From: Augochlora pura
Lineage: Eukaryota > Arthropoda > Insecta > Hymenoptera > Halictidae
Assembly (NCBI RefSeq): GCF_028453695.1
Contig: NC_135780.1
Span: 310,001-374,000 of the forward strand
Length of the DNA stretch: 64,000 nt
Direction of reading: 5' to 3'
The position numbers and the translations under genes are program-made. Below, piece by piece: positions 1-11,759 of this stretch; positions within the stretch are counted from its first letter, which is position 1; each line of letters begins with the position of its first letter. The notes under the pieces were generated by a model, which was not told the origin of the DNA, ran no database searches, and worked only from the letters and a program-made list of their open reading frames with translations.

Positions 1-1117
1 AAACTTTCATTGTCAGTGAAAATGGCTCGAAATCAAAGAACCCGTTCCGGTAATTAATTCAGCGTTGTACACGCGGGATCTTGGAAATCCCTGTAGATTT
101 ATTACAGCAAATTACTCATAAACTGCACATATTACCTGTAATATTAGATTACCATGCTGCGTAATATTACAGTGTCATGAATTAAAGAATACCGCCGGAG
201 TTCTGACAAATTACCGACGCACCCCGTACATATTACATCGTATAATATTAGACTACCTTTTTGCACGACATCACCGTGTTATAAATGTTAAAAAGCTGCC
301 GACGGTTTAAAAATGTCTGGCTTTCGTCGCTTAGTCGTTCGTGAAGATTTTAAATGTTTTAAAAGCGGAGCTCGTGTTGCCATGTAAATAGTAATTACTG
401 AGCGGATTTTTGAGCATTAACGGGGCAGCGTTCTTCTTAAAAAAGGAACATGAAAAAATTTTTCGAAAAAAGGTAAAACGTGGACAACGCCGATACCGAA
501 AGAAATTCGTTGCAGTTTTCACGTTTTTGTTCTGCTTCGAATTTCGTACAAAATCCGCAGTCTCTCCGAGATATTTTTGGACTGCGAGATATAACTACGA
601 GCGTGAATTATTGTCTTGCGGAAATATTATGGCTGTAGAATATTTTCTCTGAGTGAAACGGGATATACAAAATTCTACCTTAAAAATGCGTCGTCTTTTT
701 AAACGAAAATCAAGTTTCGCGAGAAAACTTAATTCTCTACCAACCAAGTGAATATTTTCAAAGTATAAAATACAATACCACCGCTCCAAGAAAAAAAACC
801 AGCTATAAATTCTAAGATAACATGTAGAATACTGTGCTCCAAAAAAAGATTTTTCTATCATGTGGAATCTGTGTCCAATCAACGAAGTATATATTTCTAA
901 AATGTAAGATACGGTACTGCTTCCAGAATCTGCAATAATGCAGTATCGTAGCTGCAAACAAGTTTATCTGTCAGATCGAGTAAAATATAGAATTTCAGAG
1001 GAAGCCTGTACTGTACTAAAGTATAATATTAGAGATAAGACCTGTATGGAGAACTCTAGTGATAATACGATCAAACTTTGCGCGCCAACAGTTCTAACAC
1101 AGGCGTTGTCACGTTAC
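1..1117. other. No recognisable gene (intron of UGT-A)
   Basis: AT-rich sequence downstream, in the sense of transcription, of the donor site of the UGT-A first exon. It is presumably intron 1 of that gene. I see no UGT exon 2-5 motif in it, and the short open frames show no family resemblance. Confidence 0.5.
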
Positions 1118-1522
1118 CTCGGTGATGATGAGGTCATACGGCGGATCATTGGGTGGATTCTTGATAAATCGCTGGACATTCTCGTGAGCGAGTAGATTGC
1201 AAATATCCACGCCAGTCATGACTACCAGCTTCTCGAAATCCATGGTGTTGAACTCGCTGGCAGTTTTCGCGTCTAAATTGTTCAGTACCGGTTTCAAGGT
1301 CCCCGCCAACGAGTACTCCGTGTAATTCGGCGGTGGTTTCTTCATGGGAAATTGCGTGACCACGTCGACTTGGTGGCCGCGTTCCGCCAACGCCACCATA
1401 AGGCGTTCGGCCATCACCCAATGACTGCGTCCATTCAGCGGGAACAGGCCAAGTATTCGGAGACCGCTGCCGAAATGACAGCAGGCCAACGCGATCAGCA
1501 GAACTGACAGACAGTGTCTCAT
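1118..1522 (-). CDS. UGT-A, first exon of a UDP-glycosyltransferase (partial gene)
   Basis: This exon encodes the signal peptide and the start of the aglycone-binding N-terminal domain of a membrane UGT. Such enzymes move a sugar from a UDP-sugar to small lipophilic compounds in the ER lumen. The 135 codons open with a hydrophobic leader (MRHCLSVLLIALACC), then LRILGLFPLNGRSHW, whose His matches the family's catalytic base, then GHQVDVV. The exon ends NPPNDPPYDLIITE at a phase-0 donor (GAG followed by GTAACG at 1117-1112), the same junction as the UGT-B first exons. It is clearly diverged from those. No exon 2-5 follows within the window, so the rest of the gene should lie beyond the left edge. 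The identification is firm; completeness cannot be judged. Confidence 0.85.
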
Positions 1523-1814
1523 GTTGAATCCGTGGAACTCGAGCGCATGCAGAATCCAGCAGGCGAAACGGTCCCTCGAACTTTAGCAACTTTGGTTCAG
1601 AAGACTCTTCGAACGGATGATAGCCAGCACTGCCGGCACGGACTATAGCTCCGGTACACGGTTCACACGCAGCCGAACGCGACTGCCGACTGACAAGAAG
1701 ATGTCACTGGTGGCTTCGGCATTCGCCGGCTGAGGATTAGAAGAGTTACACTGCGAGATATTACGGTTCCGGTACGACCGCGTGGGGGTTACAGACACAA
1801 AGAGCTCGGAACAT

Positions 1815-1965
1815 TTCGAGTATCTATTTAAAATAATTATTTGGAATAAGTATTTATCTAAGATAATTATTTTGAATGAGTATCTATCTAAAATAATTAT
1901 TTCAAATAATTATCTATCTAAAATAATTCGAATAAATATATGCCTCAAATAATTACTTCGAATGG
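1815..1965. repeat. Degenerate tandem repeat, unit about 35-40 bp
   Basis: About four to five copies of a unit built on TATCTATCTAAAATAATTAT, separated by variable TTTGAAT-like linkers. It lies upstream of UGT-A exon 1. Confidence 0.7.
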
Positions 1966-2177
1966 GACCCTTTTAATCAAACATTTATTCGTAATAAATT
2001 CGTCTCTTTGTTTAGTTGAATAATTTCTTGCCTATTATTCGAATAGTTACGCCAATAATTGACCGCAATTTTTACGTAATTTAAAAATTCACGAACAACT
2101 TCTTACTCAAATGTATTTATTATCCCAGAAAAAATAAATAATACTCCTATTGCATTTTTCACCAGAAACATGTTAAT

Positions 2178-2693
2178 TTAACCTGTTAACCGGGGAATTA
2201 GCTATTGCTCAACTCGTTTCAGAATGGGGACTTTTTCTTCGCAGCGATAGGTAATATCACACCTCAAATAATAAAGGAATATCGTTTTTAACTTATGGTT
2301 TTTATTTATTTTAATTTGCCCTCCCAGGCAATATTTCATCGTCACTTTCGATCTTCTCAACAATGTTTTCTTTCTCAAAATAAGTTTTAGCCATATTTTG
2401 TAGAAAATAAAGTTATTACTACGAGTAATAAAAATATGTAAAACACTGAAATTCACAATAAGAATTCCCGTTAATAGCGCTCAAGTGACAGATTACAAGA
2501 ACATGAAAATTCATGACGCATCGACAATATGATGGCATATAACCACTTTAAGATTTAATAGATAAGAACAACGTAGAACGTAATGCGTTCAATATATTAC
2601 GATTAATTTCCATGACGAAAAATTTCGTCATGCCCATTGCAGTGGGCTTTTATGTATGACGAAATATTTCGTCATACCCAGTTAACAGGTTAA
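2178..2693. mobile_element. TTAA-flanked MITE with terminal palindrome
   Basis: The 516-bp block is bounded by TTAA on both sides. Its inverted ends read CCTGTTAACCGGG on the left and, as reverse complement on the right, CCTGTTAACTGGG. TTAA target duplication is the mark of piggyBac-type transposition. Near the right end are two hairpins: an almost perfect 20-bp palindrome at about 2613-2632 and a perfect one at about 2654-2675, both built on ATGACGAAA/TTTCGTCAT. No protein is encoded, so it is a non-autonomous element. Confidence 0.65.
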
Positions 2694-5109
2694 ATAATTG
2701 TACCTCGACCGGAACGTTCCTTTTCGATAAATTAAAGCAGTTTGCATGATCTTTGGAGTATTTATTGCGGCGAGTATTACAATGTATAACGTCGTATTTC
2801 ACAGCTATATCAGAGTGTTAACGATAAAATAATTAATACAGCTGATTGCGATCATTTTGCATTCTAAATTTAACCATTTCTGCGTAATGCAATTGAACTT
2901 TGTCTCAACGACTGTTCTACTTGTACGTATTCCGACTAATTACCGTTTCTGATAAAAGATTAATTACCTGAAGCGTGTAAATCGACGATGACGGCTTTTC
3001 TGCGGAGCGGCGAGTTTTTCGACGCAGAGTCTAGCGAAGACAGGGGACGACTAATCTCAGGATTTTGTTGACCGTCTGAATCAGAGTGCGAAGCCTAGAA
3101 TCTGCCAGGCGGTACAGTAAGTGTCGGCCGAACAAAACGATCACGAATTTAGATTTTTAAACGATCGCGAATTTAGCTCTCCGAACGTTCGCCTGACTCA
3201 TGAATAAAATTGCCCGCCGAATCTGGCCGACGAATCAATTACGTAACAGAGATCTCCTCTTTATAAGAGCATTGTCGTCTGTACTTCTTACTCTTTGATG
3301 ATGTGATAAATCTTAGCTTCTATGTCGGAGATAAATAAACATTATCGTAAGTGAGGATTGCTTGTCATGATAACGAGATCACACTTGTCTGTAACGTGAA
3401 AAAAGCGGCAGTCTCTTGGTCTTGTATAATTTTTTGATCTTTGTACCAGGAATCTTTCGTTACTATTTCTGTCACTGTAGAATTACCATAAAGCAGTTAT
3501 TTATATAGTAACGTTTGCAAATTTGTAAGGCAATATTTGCACATTTATAAAACGATAGCGAATTATGTTTAATCTAATACAATTTTGAAAGATTCTTAAG
3601 CATTGTTTCTTTTATATGCGATACAAATCTTTTTTAATGTATTATAAGCAATGTTTTCCTAATTCTATTATTATGTATATTATATTTTATTATTATTGTA
3701 TATTATTTTATATATGATATAATAAAATTAGGTATACGCTGCTTGAAATTTTTGATTATTCGGTCTTGAATTCGGTCTGAATAAAGAAATCAATTGATAC
3801 AATATTACTGGACACCATTAGACGGTTTAACACGCGTTAAATGACTTCTTTATAGTGTCGATGAAAGAAGAAAACTTAGATCGGGAACACGTGAAGCATA
3901 GCAAACACGTCTTCGATGGTGATGCACGTCCTCTAGGCGGGATTTAGACGCCAAAAAAATGGGAGGTTATATCATTACGGGAAGAGGGACTCCCTCCGAC
4001 TACCTAAAACCGGTTCCTTCACCTAGGAAGATCGAACAGTTCCATCAAACGGTTTCCAAAAGTTTTCGCCACCTTAAATAACTCGACTTCTATTTCAGAC
4101 TTAAAAACCACTCGTTTTCAGAATTACTTAATCCTCCTATCGTCAGATTGATGCTACGATTAACATTACGATGTTAAGTTTTACGCAACAAAAAGAAATC
4201 GACCGTATAATAAAAATTGTATATTTAATTAATTAGAAATTAATTGCAAAAAATAAATCGAAATAGTGGAAGCAAACGAAATATTAAAATACGTCTGCAT
4301 CGGTTGTTCAATTTACTATCTTATTCATTATTTTATTTACTATCACCTTATTTACTATCATATTTTTACCAGCGTTTGACTTCGATATTAATTATCAAAT
4401 TAAGCTGCAGACGAGAGATAAGCTGTGATCACGCACCATAAAATCCGGCTGATATAATTGGTTGACATTGCGTGGAATGCCGGAGTCATTGGCAAACAAC
4501 ATAGTTCGCAGAGTTATATTTGTTTACTATCTTTCGGAACGCGATGGTTTACTCACGCATCATTGATGTGGACGGTGTCATTCAAATTTCTCGTTAAAAA
4601 CAAGAAAATCGCACATTAGGTGCGAGATATGCATAACCGAGAATGAGCTGATGAAATTTAATGACTTCGCGTATTTGACTCGATGATGTAATCTATTGCG
4701 TTTCTTCGAGAAACACTGACCTTCGTAATCGGCATTGGAGATTCGTTACGAGAATGATTTACGCTATTTAATGAGACATTTTTTATTGCGAGACTAGTTC
4801 ATTGACCTCTTTTCCTATCCATTGACACTTTGACTGGCTCGTAAACGACCGTCAAAATGATACAGAGTCGAACTGTTTGATTTAATCAAATTAAAACAAT
4901 TTGTATATAGAAATGAAATCGATTCGAATCAGACGGCATTCTAACAGATAATTTATTTATTCGCAAAAGGTAACAGTGCCATTTCCAACATAAAATCTTG
5001 TTCAGCCTGTCAACAGGCATTTGACTGATTTCGTTGCATCAACGCAATTTAATTGTGTCCCCGTGTTCTACCATTGTTTGTTTCTCTTGTAATCGCTCGA
5101 GGGCCATTC

Positions 5110-5140
5110 TACTTGACGGTGGGGGGGGGGGGGGGGGCAT
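5110..5140. repeat. Poly-G tract
   Basis: An uninterrupted run of about 17 G follows ACGGT. It is a mononucleotide repeat in otherwise AT-rich DNA and is likely to vary in length or to be misread. Confidence 0.8.
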
Positions 5141-7284
5141 TTTATACGCAACTCGCGTGTCCGGTTAATCAAGAGAAAATCCAAATGGCCTGGATCCTCC
5201 GGTTGCATTTTTGCAATTGAAATCAGCTCCTGAATGTCTATTGACATTTATTTCTCTTCGGACCTTTTCATTGATTATTTCACGTCGGTGCCGTTTTAAA
5301 TGCAGCCCGCGTGCCAGATCTATCACGTGCCGATCCAAATGACTCGCCTTACTGTTCTTTTTACAATCCGAATCGCTTTTGGCATCGACTAACGCTCTTC
5401 TCTTTTGTAGTCATTCAGAAACATTTTGTCTTTCGTCGGTGCCATTTTAAACACTGCTACAGAACAAATCTAAACAGCTTGATTTACTATATCCCTTTCG
5501 ATTTATTTGAATTTGTATTTCATTCGTACTCATTCAGTTTATTTCTCGTTTGGACAGAGTTTAGGGACGGATTAATCAAGAAATTAAAATAGCTCTCTTC
5601 CTTATATTTAGCGTAATTCAGTTGAGTTCGTATCTCGTTCGTACTCATTGGGGACTATTTTATTTCTCATTAGTACCATTTTGAACATAGTTTCGGGACC
5701 AACCGCAGTTCTAGTCGGTCAGTTTGCAGTTCTATCTGATTTTAAACCTCATTTAAAACGTATTCGTGGCGTTAATAACTTTACTGCAAACTTATTACGA
5801 TTTCTCTTTTTATTTTTTTTTTTTAAATAGTATTTTACGTCGCATCAACTACACTTGCGGTTATTAGCGACGACTTTTGGTTGGGGATATTAGAGTTTAC
5901 TGTATAGGCTTGAATTTGTCAGGAATGAGACAACTTGTCCTATTTGTTTGCTGTTATTAAAGTTATCGTGGAGGTTTAGTTTCATTTTGTATTTAGCGCG
6001 GAGTTCTGTGTACTTGGAACAATTTAGAAGAATGTGTTTTATCGTTATTTGGGAGTTGCAAATATCACATAGTTGAGGGCTAGTTTTGGAAATTAAAAAG
6101 GAGTGAGTTAGTTTGGAATGACCTATTCTAATCCTGTTTATCGCTACTTGTCGTTATCGGTTGAGGTTCGCTGTGATGGAAAGTTCCTTGAAGAATCCCT
6201 CGTGGACTTCTAGAGCGTGCGGCCTTGCAAAGTGCTTCCATTCGTTGTTCCAGTGGGATAGGAGATGTTTCTTGAATACTTTTTGAAGATCGGCTGGGGT
6301 GGTTTTCTGTGCGATTCTTGGCGGTGATAGGGTGGTCGTTTCTTTTGCTGCTCTGTCCGCTTGGTTATTTCCAAAATACTGACGTAAGATGGTATCCAGG
6401 CAAGGATCATTTTTTTCCCTTTTTCGGTTGCTTCGTGGTTTGTTTCTAAAATATCTAATGTTAGGTCATCCGTTCTTGTTTTATCAGTGACCGATAAAAT
6501 TGCGTTTTTGCTATCAGAGAGGATGATGTAGCGTTGGTTGGAACCCTTGGCGGCGATCTTAAAGGCTTGCTGGATTGCGATTGTTTCGACAGTTAAGATT
6601 AATGTATCCTGAGGTAATTTTTCTTTATTGATGATGCCTTCACTAACGGTTGCGTAGCCTGAACCCGCTTTAGAGACTGAACCGTCAGTAAAAACTTGGG
6701 TGTACTGTGGGAATTTATTTAGAAATTCTAAGGTGAATGTTTTAAAGTGTTGTGGGTTTGTGTCTTTTTTGTTGTGGATTTCGAGGTCGATGTTCGTTGA
6801 GATGGGGTGTAATATCCAAGGGGGAAAATTAGCGAATCGGTTCTGAAAGACTTCGTTTGGCCGTAGGTTTACATTGAGTTCCGACTCAATGGTTTTGAAT
6901 ATTTCGCTAAATGGTACTTATCTGTTTGCCGGGAAGTTCGGATTACGTTGGTTTCGAAACGTGGTCGAAAAGATGGGTTTTTGGTTGGTTGCTGCTATTT
7001 TTATGGCTTGCGTTATGGAGAGCCATTTTCTTCTATAATGTAGGGAGGGTTCTTGTGCTTTTCGTGCTATACTTGAGATTGGACTGGTTCTGAACGCTCC
7101 AGTAGCAATTCTGAGCGCAGAGTTGTGAATGGTGTCTAGAGGTTTCAGTGATGAAGCTTTCGCAGAGGAGTATATTGTAGGGATTATTTTGGAAGTAAAT
7201 CCCACGTGACTCCGTGATAATAATAATACGACAACTAAAGACACCTTCGTTTAACAATAACAAGTACAACAGTTTATTATCAAT

Positions 7285-7405
7285 GTCCCACGACTTACAA
7301 CAAGAATAACAACGACAACGACAACGGCAACGCAACAACTTTGACAACAACAACGACTTAACAACAACAACGACTTCAACAACTACGACAACAACAACGA
7401 TTTCT
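7285..7405. repeat. ACA/ACG-rich trinucleotide repeat
   Basis: An imperfect (ACAACG/ACAACA) microsatellite inside the 7175-7909 insertion. Confidence 0.8.
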
Positions 7406-7483
7406 TCACGCCACGGTTCTCCTTCGAATGCCACGATCTTTTCCGCTCGTTCTTTTGCCCTTCCTAGCCTTTTCCAAATTATC

Positions 7484-7528
<45 letters not shown>

Positions 7529-7697
7529 CATCCATACTCTTTCGCTCTGTCNNNNNNNNNNNNNNNNNNNNNNNNNNNNNNNNNNNNNNNNNNNNNNNNN
7601 NNNNNNNNNNNNNNNNNNNNNNNNNNNNNNNNNNNNNNNNNNNNNNNNNNNCTCTCTCTCTCTCTCTCTCTCTTGCATCCATACTCTTTCGCTCTGT
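7484..7697. repeat. (CT)n microsatellite with assembly gap and duplicated flank
   Basis: A (CT)n tract runs into TTGCATCCATACTCTTTCGC, then 100 N (7552-7651). After the gap comes another (CT)n tract and the same TTGCATCCATACTCTTTCGC text. The identical text on both sides suggests that two overlapping sequence ends were not merged. Confidence 0.75.
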
Positions 7698-10358
7698 CTC
7701 ACTCGCTATCTCATTCTTACTCATTCTCTCTCTTCCTTTTTATTTCCCTCTCGCTCACTCACACTCTGTCTTTCGGGCACGCAGGACTTCGAGGAACCTA
7801 AACAATAAACTCAGGCCACTCGAAGTCGTCCAAACACGCTGTCGCCATCCGTCCCATTCATTACCATTTTATGACACTCGACCATGCATACCCGGAAAAA
7901 ACCCTACAATATGATACAACCGTAATCCATTTTAGATCTTATTATGGCTCGGTAAGTATTGATAAGTACATCTTGATCAGCTCTCCAATTATTTGCAGCT
8001 AGTGTTTTCAGGATGTTGAGTCTGCTGTTGCATTCTTTTGTCAGGTATGAGATGTGTGACTTCTTTCAGTAGGTAGTTGTTTAGATATAATTTGGTGGGG
8101 GTGTATAGGTGGGTTCTATTGAAAGTTATGACTTCTGTTTCTGCTGTGGAAAATTTAAATCCGGTGCTGTTGGTCCATTTTTGTAGTTCATTTAGTATTT
8201 TCTGTAGTATGCGTGTAATGGTCTTGGGGTTTTTTCCACTGCAAATGATTGTGAGATCATCGGCATAGAGAAAGGCTCTAGCAGGTGAGATGATTGGTTT
8301 CATTATGTCGTTTATAGTGAGCCGAAATAAGGTAACTCTCAATACTGAGCCCTGTGGTACTCCATTTTGTATTACGCACGTTCTTGATGTCATATCATTG
8401 ACTCTAACTTTAATATGTCTTGTTTTGAGGAAGTTGCCAACAAATGTATTTATATTGCCCGTAATGTTGAGTTTGTTTAGAGTTGAAATAATGCGTGGCC
8501 TCCATACCATATCGTAAGCTTTTTCAATATCCATGCATATTCCTATTGAGAATTGTTTTTTTTGCTAAAGCGTTGATAATGTATGTTTGGAGGTTGAGAA
8601 GTTGGTCATAAGTGGAGTGTAATTTCCTGAAACCTCTCTGAGTGGCTGAGAGTATGCTATGCTGTTCTAACACCCACTTTAATCTGCTGTTGATGATCTT
8701 TTCCATAATCTTACACGTGGTGTTTGTCAGAGAGATGGGTCTGTAGCTGGAGGGGATGGTAGGATCTTTGTTTGGTTTCGGGATGGGTACGACAACGGCT
8801 TCATTCCACTGCTCTGGGAACACTCCGTATTTCCACATGATATTGAACAATTTCATTAGGTATATTTTACCGGATTGTGGGAGGTTGGTAAGAAGTGCAT
8901 TTGGGATTCCGTCCGGACCAGGGGACGAGTTTCTGCATTTTTTAAGTACTTCTTCCATCTCTTCAAGTTGTAAGGGGTTGTTTATCTGAGAGTACTTACA
9001 TGGGTTCTCAGTTCTTGTGTGGTTATTAGTGGGTAAGTTTGCTTGCTTGGTTATGTATTCGGTGAAGTTTTTATCATAATTATTGCCGCTTGAGTTCATT
9101 TGAAAGTTGGATGCTAATATGTTAGCAATTTCTTCTTGATCGGTGGTAGGTGAGTTGTCTGGTCGACATAGAGAAGCAATGATGGAGTTGTGAAGTTTGC
9201 CTTTAATTGTTTTGATTTTGTTCCATATTTGTTTTATAGGTGTGTTTTTGTAAGAAATCCGACGTAATTTATCCATGATTGGCGTTTACTAGTTTTAATA
9301 GTTCTTCTGGATATGGCTCTGTATTTCTTGAATATTATGAGGTTTTCTAAGGTGCGATTTTTCTTGAATTTGTTGAAGGCGTGTTTGGTTTTCCTGATTG
9401 CCTCTTCACATTCATCATTCCACCATGGGACAGGCGTATGACGAGGTGATGCATTTGGTTTGGTTTTGGGTATTGTGAGATCAGCTGCATTGCGTATTGC
9501 ATCGAGGAAATTGTTTAATAATTCATTGATTTGATCGATATTGTTGTTAGATGGTTCTTCAAGTGAGAGGATTAGATTGTTTAGTTTAATTTTGTATTCA
9601 CTCCAGTCAAGTATTTCAGTTCTCCACCTCGGTCCTTTGATTGGTATCGTTCTGTGTTCGTTGGAATTGTATGTAATACGGATAGGGAAATGGTCGCTAT
9701 CATATAGTTCATCGGATACATCCCATTCTGTGATAGGTGCTACATTTGCAGAACAGAAGGATAAATCTATGGAGGAGACGGTGCCGTAAGATGGGGAAAA
9801 ATGTGTCGGTCTATAGCCGTTTAGTAATATTAGGTTATGGTTGTCTATTATTTTTTCGATGATTTTTCCTCTTGTATCAGTTTTGTTGCCCCACCGTATG
9901 CTATGACTGTTGAAGTCTCCGAGGATGATAAAGGGTTTGGGAATCTTGGAAATAAGATCTAGAAGTTCACTTTCAATGAGTTATTGACTGTTCGGAAGAT
10001 ACATATTACATATGTATAGTGGAGATGGCAGAAGGGTTTTGACTATTATTGTTTCAAGGTTAGAGTTAATATCTATGATTTCACTATGTATTGAATTATT
10101 GACGTAGATCGCCATACCTCCGCTGGCGTGGGAGGTGTCGCGATTTTTGAAGTACGGAGTAAATCCTCTTATATCTGCTACCTGTTCGTGTTTGAAATTA
10201 GTTTCCCGAAGACAAATAATATCTGGTTTCCAGTGGTTTTTTAGAAGCTGTAAGTGGGCTAGACGTTGATAGAAACCATTCAAATTCCAATGTAAGATTT
10301 GTGTTGTCATAATAGTGCTTTCGTGGAGTTAGTAGGTGTCGCTATCTGTTTCAGATAT

Positions 10359-11692
10359 TCAGTTGAGAGTTTGATCAGATGGATTATTATACAGGTTCTT
10401 GTTCAGTTTCTTAACCAGTCGGTGCAGTCGATTTTTAATACTTCTGTCTTTGAGTAGGGGATAAATATTTTTAATCATTTCAATTAGGGCCATTATGTTG
10501 AGTGTATATTCTTTCGCTATTGTCATTGGATCGTTTTCTCCGAAAGTGTTTTCTAAGAGACTTTGAAATTGATCGTAGTTTAGAATGAACTTGTTGTCAG
10601 GTTTTTCGAAGGCTGGCTTCGCAGGTTGTAGCATATCCCCAATTTTTTCGATGATACTAGATAATGATTGGCTACGCTTGGGTTTTTTGGGGGGTTTTAT
10701 AATAGGGGAGTTTTCCAGTTTTTTCGACGGTTCCACGTTGGGATCTTGATGTAACAGTTTTGAATCATTAGATCTTTTAGTGGTAGAGTTTTCGCTAGAT
10801 GTGGATAGGGGTCTTTTGGAGCCAGTAGTTTCCAGAATTCGATTTGTGAATGTCAGTACGTCTATTAATGTTACCGGGAGTTTGGTTCGTTGTTTTTTTC
10901 GTTTTTGTCAGGATTGGGCTGTGAAGTGTTAGGGATTGGCATTGTTGTGCACCTAGGGTTTTCGGTGGCAGACTTTGGTTGCTCCTGGAACAAGTTACAT
11001 TGTTTTGCAACGTGACCTTCTTCCTTACATAGGAAGCATCCAACCTTCTCGGTGGAACTGAATATGCGATAGCTTGTATTGTCGTGATCGATTAAAAATT
11101 ATTCCGGTATTTTTGCAATATCGTTTGAATGAATATATAATTGTCTCCTAAAGCTTAGGACATGGGTGAAACCAAGGTCTTGAATGGCTGCTCTTAGAAA
11201 GGTGATTTTAGAGCAAAGTTTAATATTCATGTCCTTAAAGAATTTTTCAATGTGCTCATTAGGAATACTGGGTGACACATTTGAGAGGGTGATTCTTTGG
11301 GCCGGGGAGATTGGCGGCTTAACGACAGCACTTGAGTCCTTGATCGTAATTGATGAATATTTGGACAGGAGACGGTGAACTGTTTGTTTGTTGTATAAGT
11401 AAATACACACCCGACCATTTGAGATTCTGAAAATAAATCTTATGGCACTGTTACCAGTCAAAGTTCCGATAGCTCGGGCATAGTCCGTTATGGTGGCTCC
11501 ATCAATGCTGTCTACAATGATAGCTGCTTCTTTACTTGGGTACGTGTTGGACATTGTTATGGATGCATAGGCTGGTGTAGGATTATCTTCGGTTTCTTTG
11601 TTGTCAGCGTCGAGACTCCTGTACTCGGAGGTCTCTTGCGTTTTATAACCTCTAATCATTTTATCGTATGGGGATTCATACTCTGTGCGCAC
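10359..11692 (-). pseudogene. LINE ORF1, gag-like nucleic-acid-binding protein
   Basis: ORF1 is now split over at least three frames. The first part (11692-11099) has two gag-type segments, including ATITDYARAIGTLTGNS and PAQRITLSNVSPSIP. A zinc knuckle follows at about 11042-10985 (GCFLCKEEGHVAKQCN, pattern C-x2-C-x4-H-x4-C). The last part (10736-10359) is a lysine-rich C-terminal stretch starting MEPSKKLENSP. ORF1 proteins of this group coat the element RNA. The stop just after 11099 and the frame changes around 10750-11043 disable it. Confidence 0.7.
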
Positions 11693-11755
11693 GATGTATG
11701 TATGTATGTATGTATGGGTGGATGTATATGTGTATGTACGTGTGTATGTACGCCT
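11690..11755. repeat. (TATG)n microsatellite
   Basis: Imperfect TATG/TGTA repeats directly abutting the LINE ORF1 start. They may be part of the element's 5' end or of its target. Confidence 0.75.
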
Positions 11756-11759
11756 TGGA

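Larger units (their letters stand above)
1523..5812. other. Intergenic, mostly AT-rich; MITE and simple repeats
   Basis: The region upstream of UGT-A. It holds a degenerate tandem array (about 1820-1960), a TTAA-flanked MITE (2178-2693), a poly-G run near 5120-5136, and a degenerate repetitive stretch (about 5170-5760) containing TCGGTGCCATTTTAAA-like motifs that recur beyond the far side of the neighbouring retrotransposon. I see no gene. Confidence 0.5.
7175..7909. mobile_element. TA-flanked MITE-like insertion inside LINE ORF2
   Basis: Removing this 735-bp block joins the LINE reading frame cleanly (GGTTGTATCATA to TACTCCTCTGCG on the minus strand). The block starts TTGTAGGGATTATTTT and ends in the inverted form CCGGAAAAAACCCTACAA, with TA on each side, so it is a TA-target insertion with short inverted ends. 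The interior holds (ACAACA)n-like repeats at about 7285-7400, a long (CT)n tract, and one 100-N gap. It encodes nothing recognisable. The TA duplication suggests mobilisation by a Tc1/mariner-type transposase; the family is unknown. Confidence 0.7.
5890..10310 (-). pseudogene. LINE ORF2: endonuclease - reverse transcriptase - RNase H
   Basis: The frame opens at 10310 with MTTQILHWNLNGF, an endonuclease start, followed by the Glu motif RETNF. An in-frame TAA at about 9981 interrupts it. The same frame then continues with GDFNSHSIRWG and SDHFPI, which are endonuclease active-site motifs. A frameshift near 9276 leads into the reverse transcriptase (PGPDGIPNALL, FRKLHSTYDQL), and another near 8530 leads to MDIEKAYDMVW, GVPQGSVL and the catalytic LYADD at about 8255-8270. 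After the inserted element the text resumes with SSLKPLDTIHNSALRIATGAF. RNase H follows, with Asp in VFTDGS (about 6680), Glu in TVETIAI and Asp in LSDSKNA. A C-terminal CDICNS...HILLNC segment precedes the stop at 5890. All catalytic motifs survive, so the decay is fairly recent. Confidence 0.85.
5813..11692 (-). mobile_element. Non-LTR retrotransposon with RNase H (I-superfamily-like), decayed
   Basis: A nearly full-length LINE on the minus strand. In order it has ORF1 (gag-like, with a CCHC zinc knuckle), ORF2 (AP endonuclease, reverse transcriptase, RNase H, C-terminal Cys/His segment), a short 3' UTR, and a poly-A tail read as poly-T at 5813-5824. The RNase H places it with the I/R1/LOA group rather than jockey. 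It is inactive: there is at least one premature stop and several frameshifts, and a 735-bp element (7175-7909) interrupts the segment after the reverse transcriptase. The 5' end is not certain. A (CATA)n tract (about 11696-11725) sits just upstream of the ORF1 start. Confidence 0.85.
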
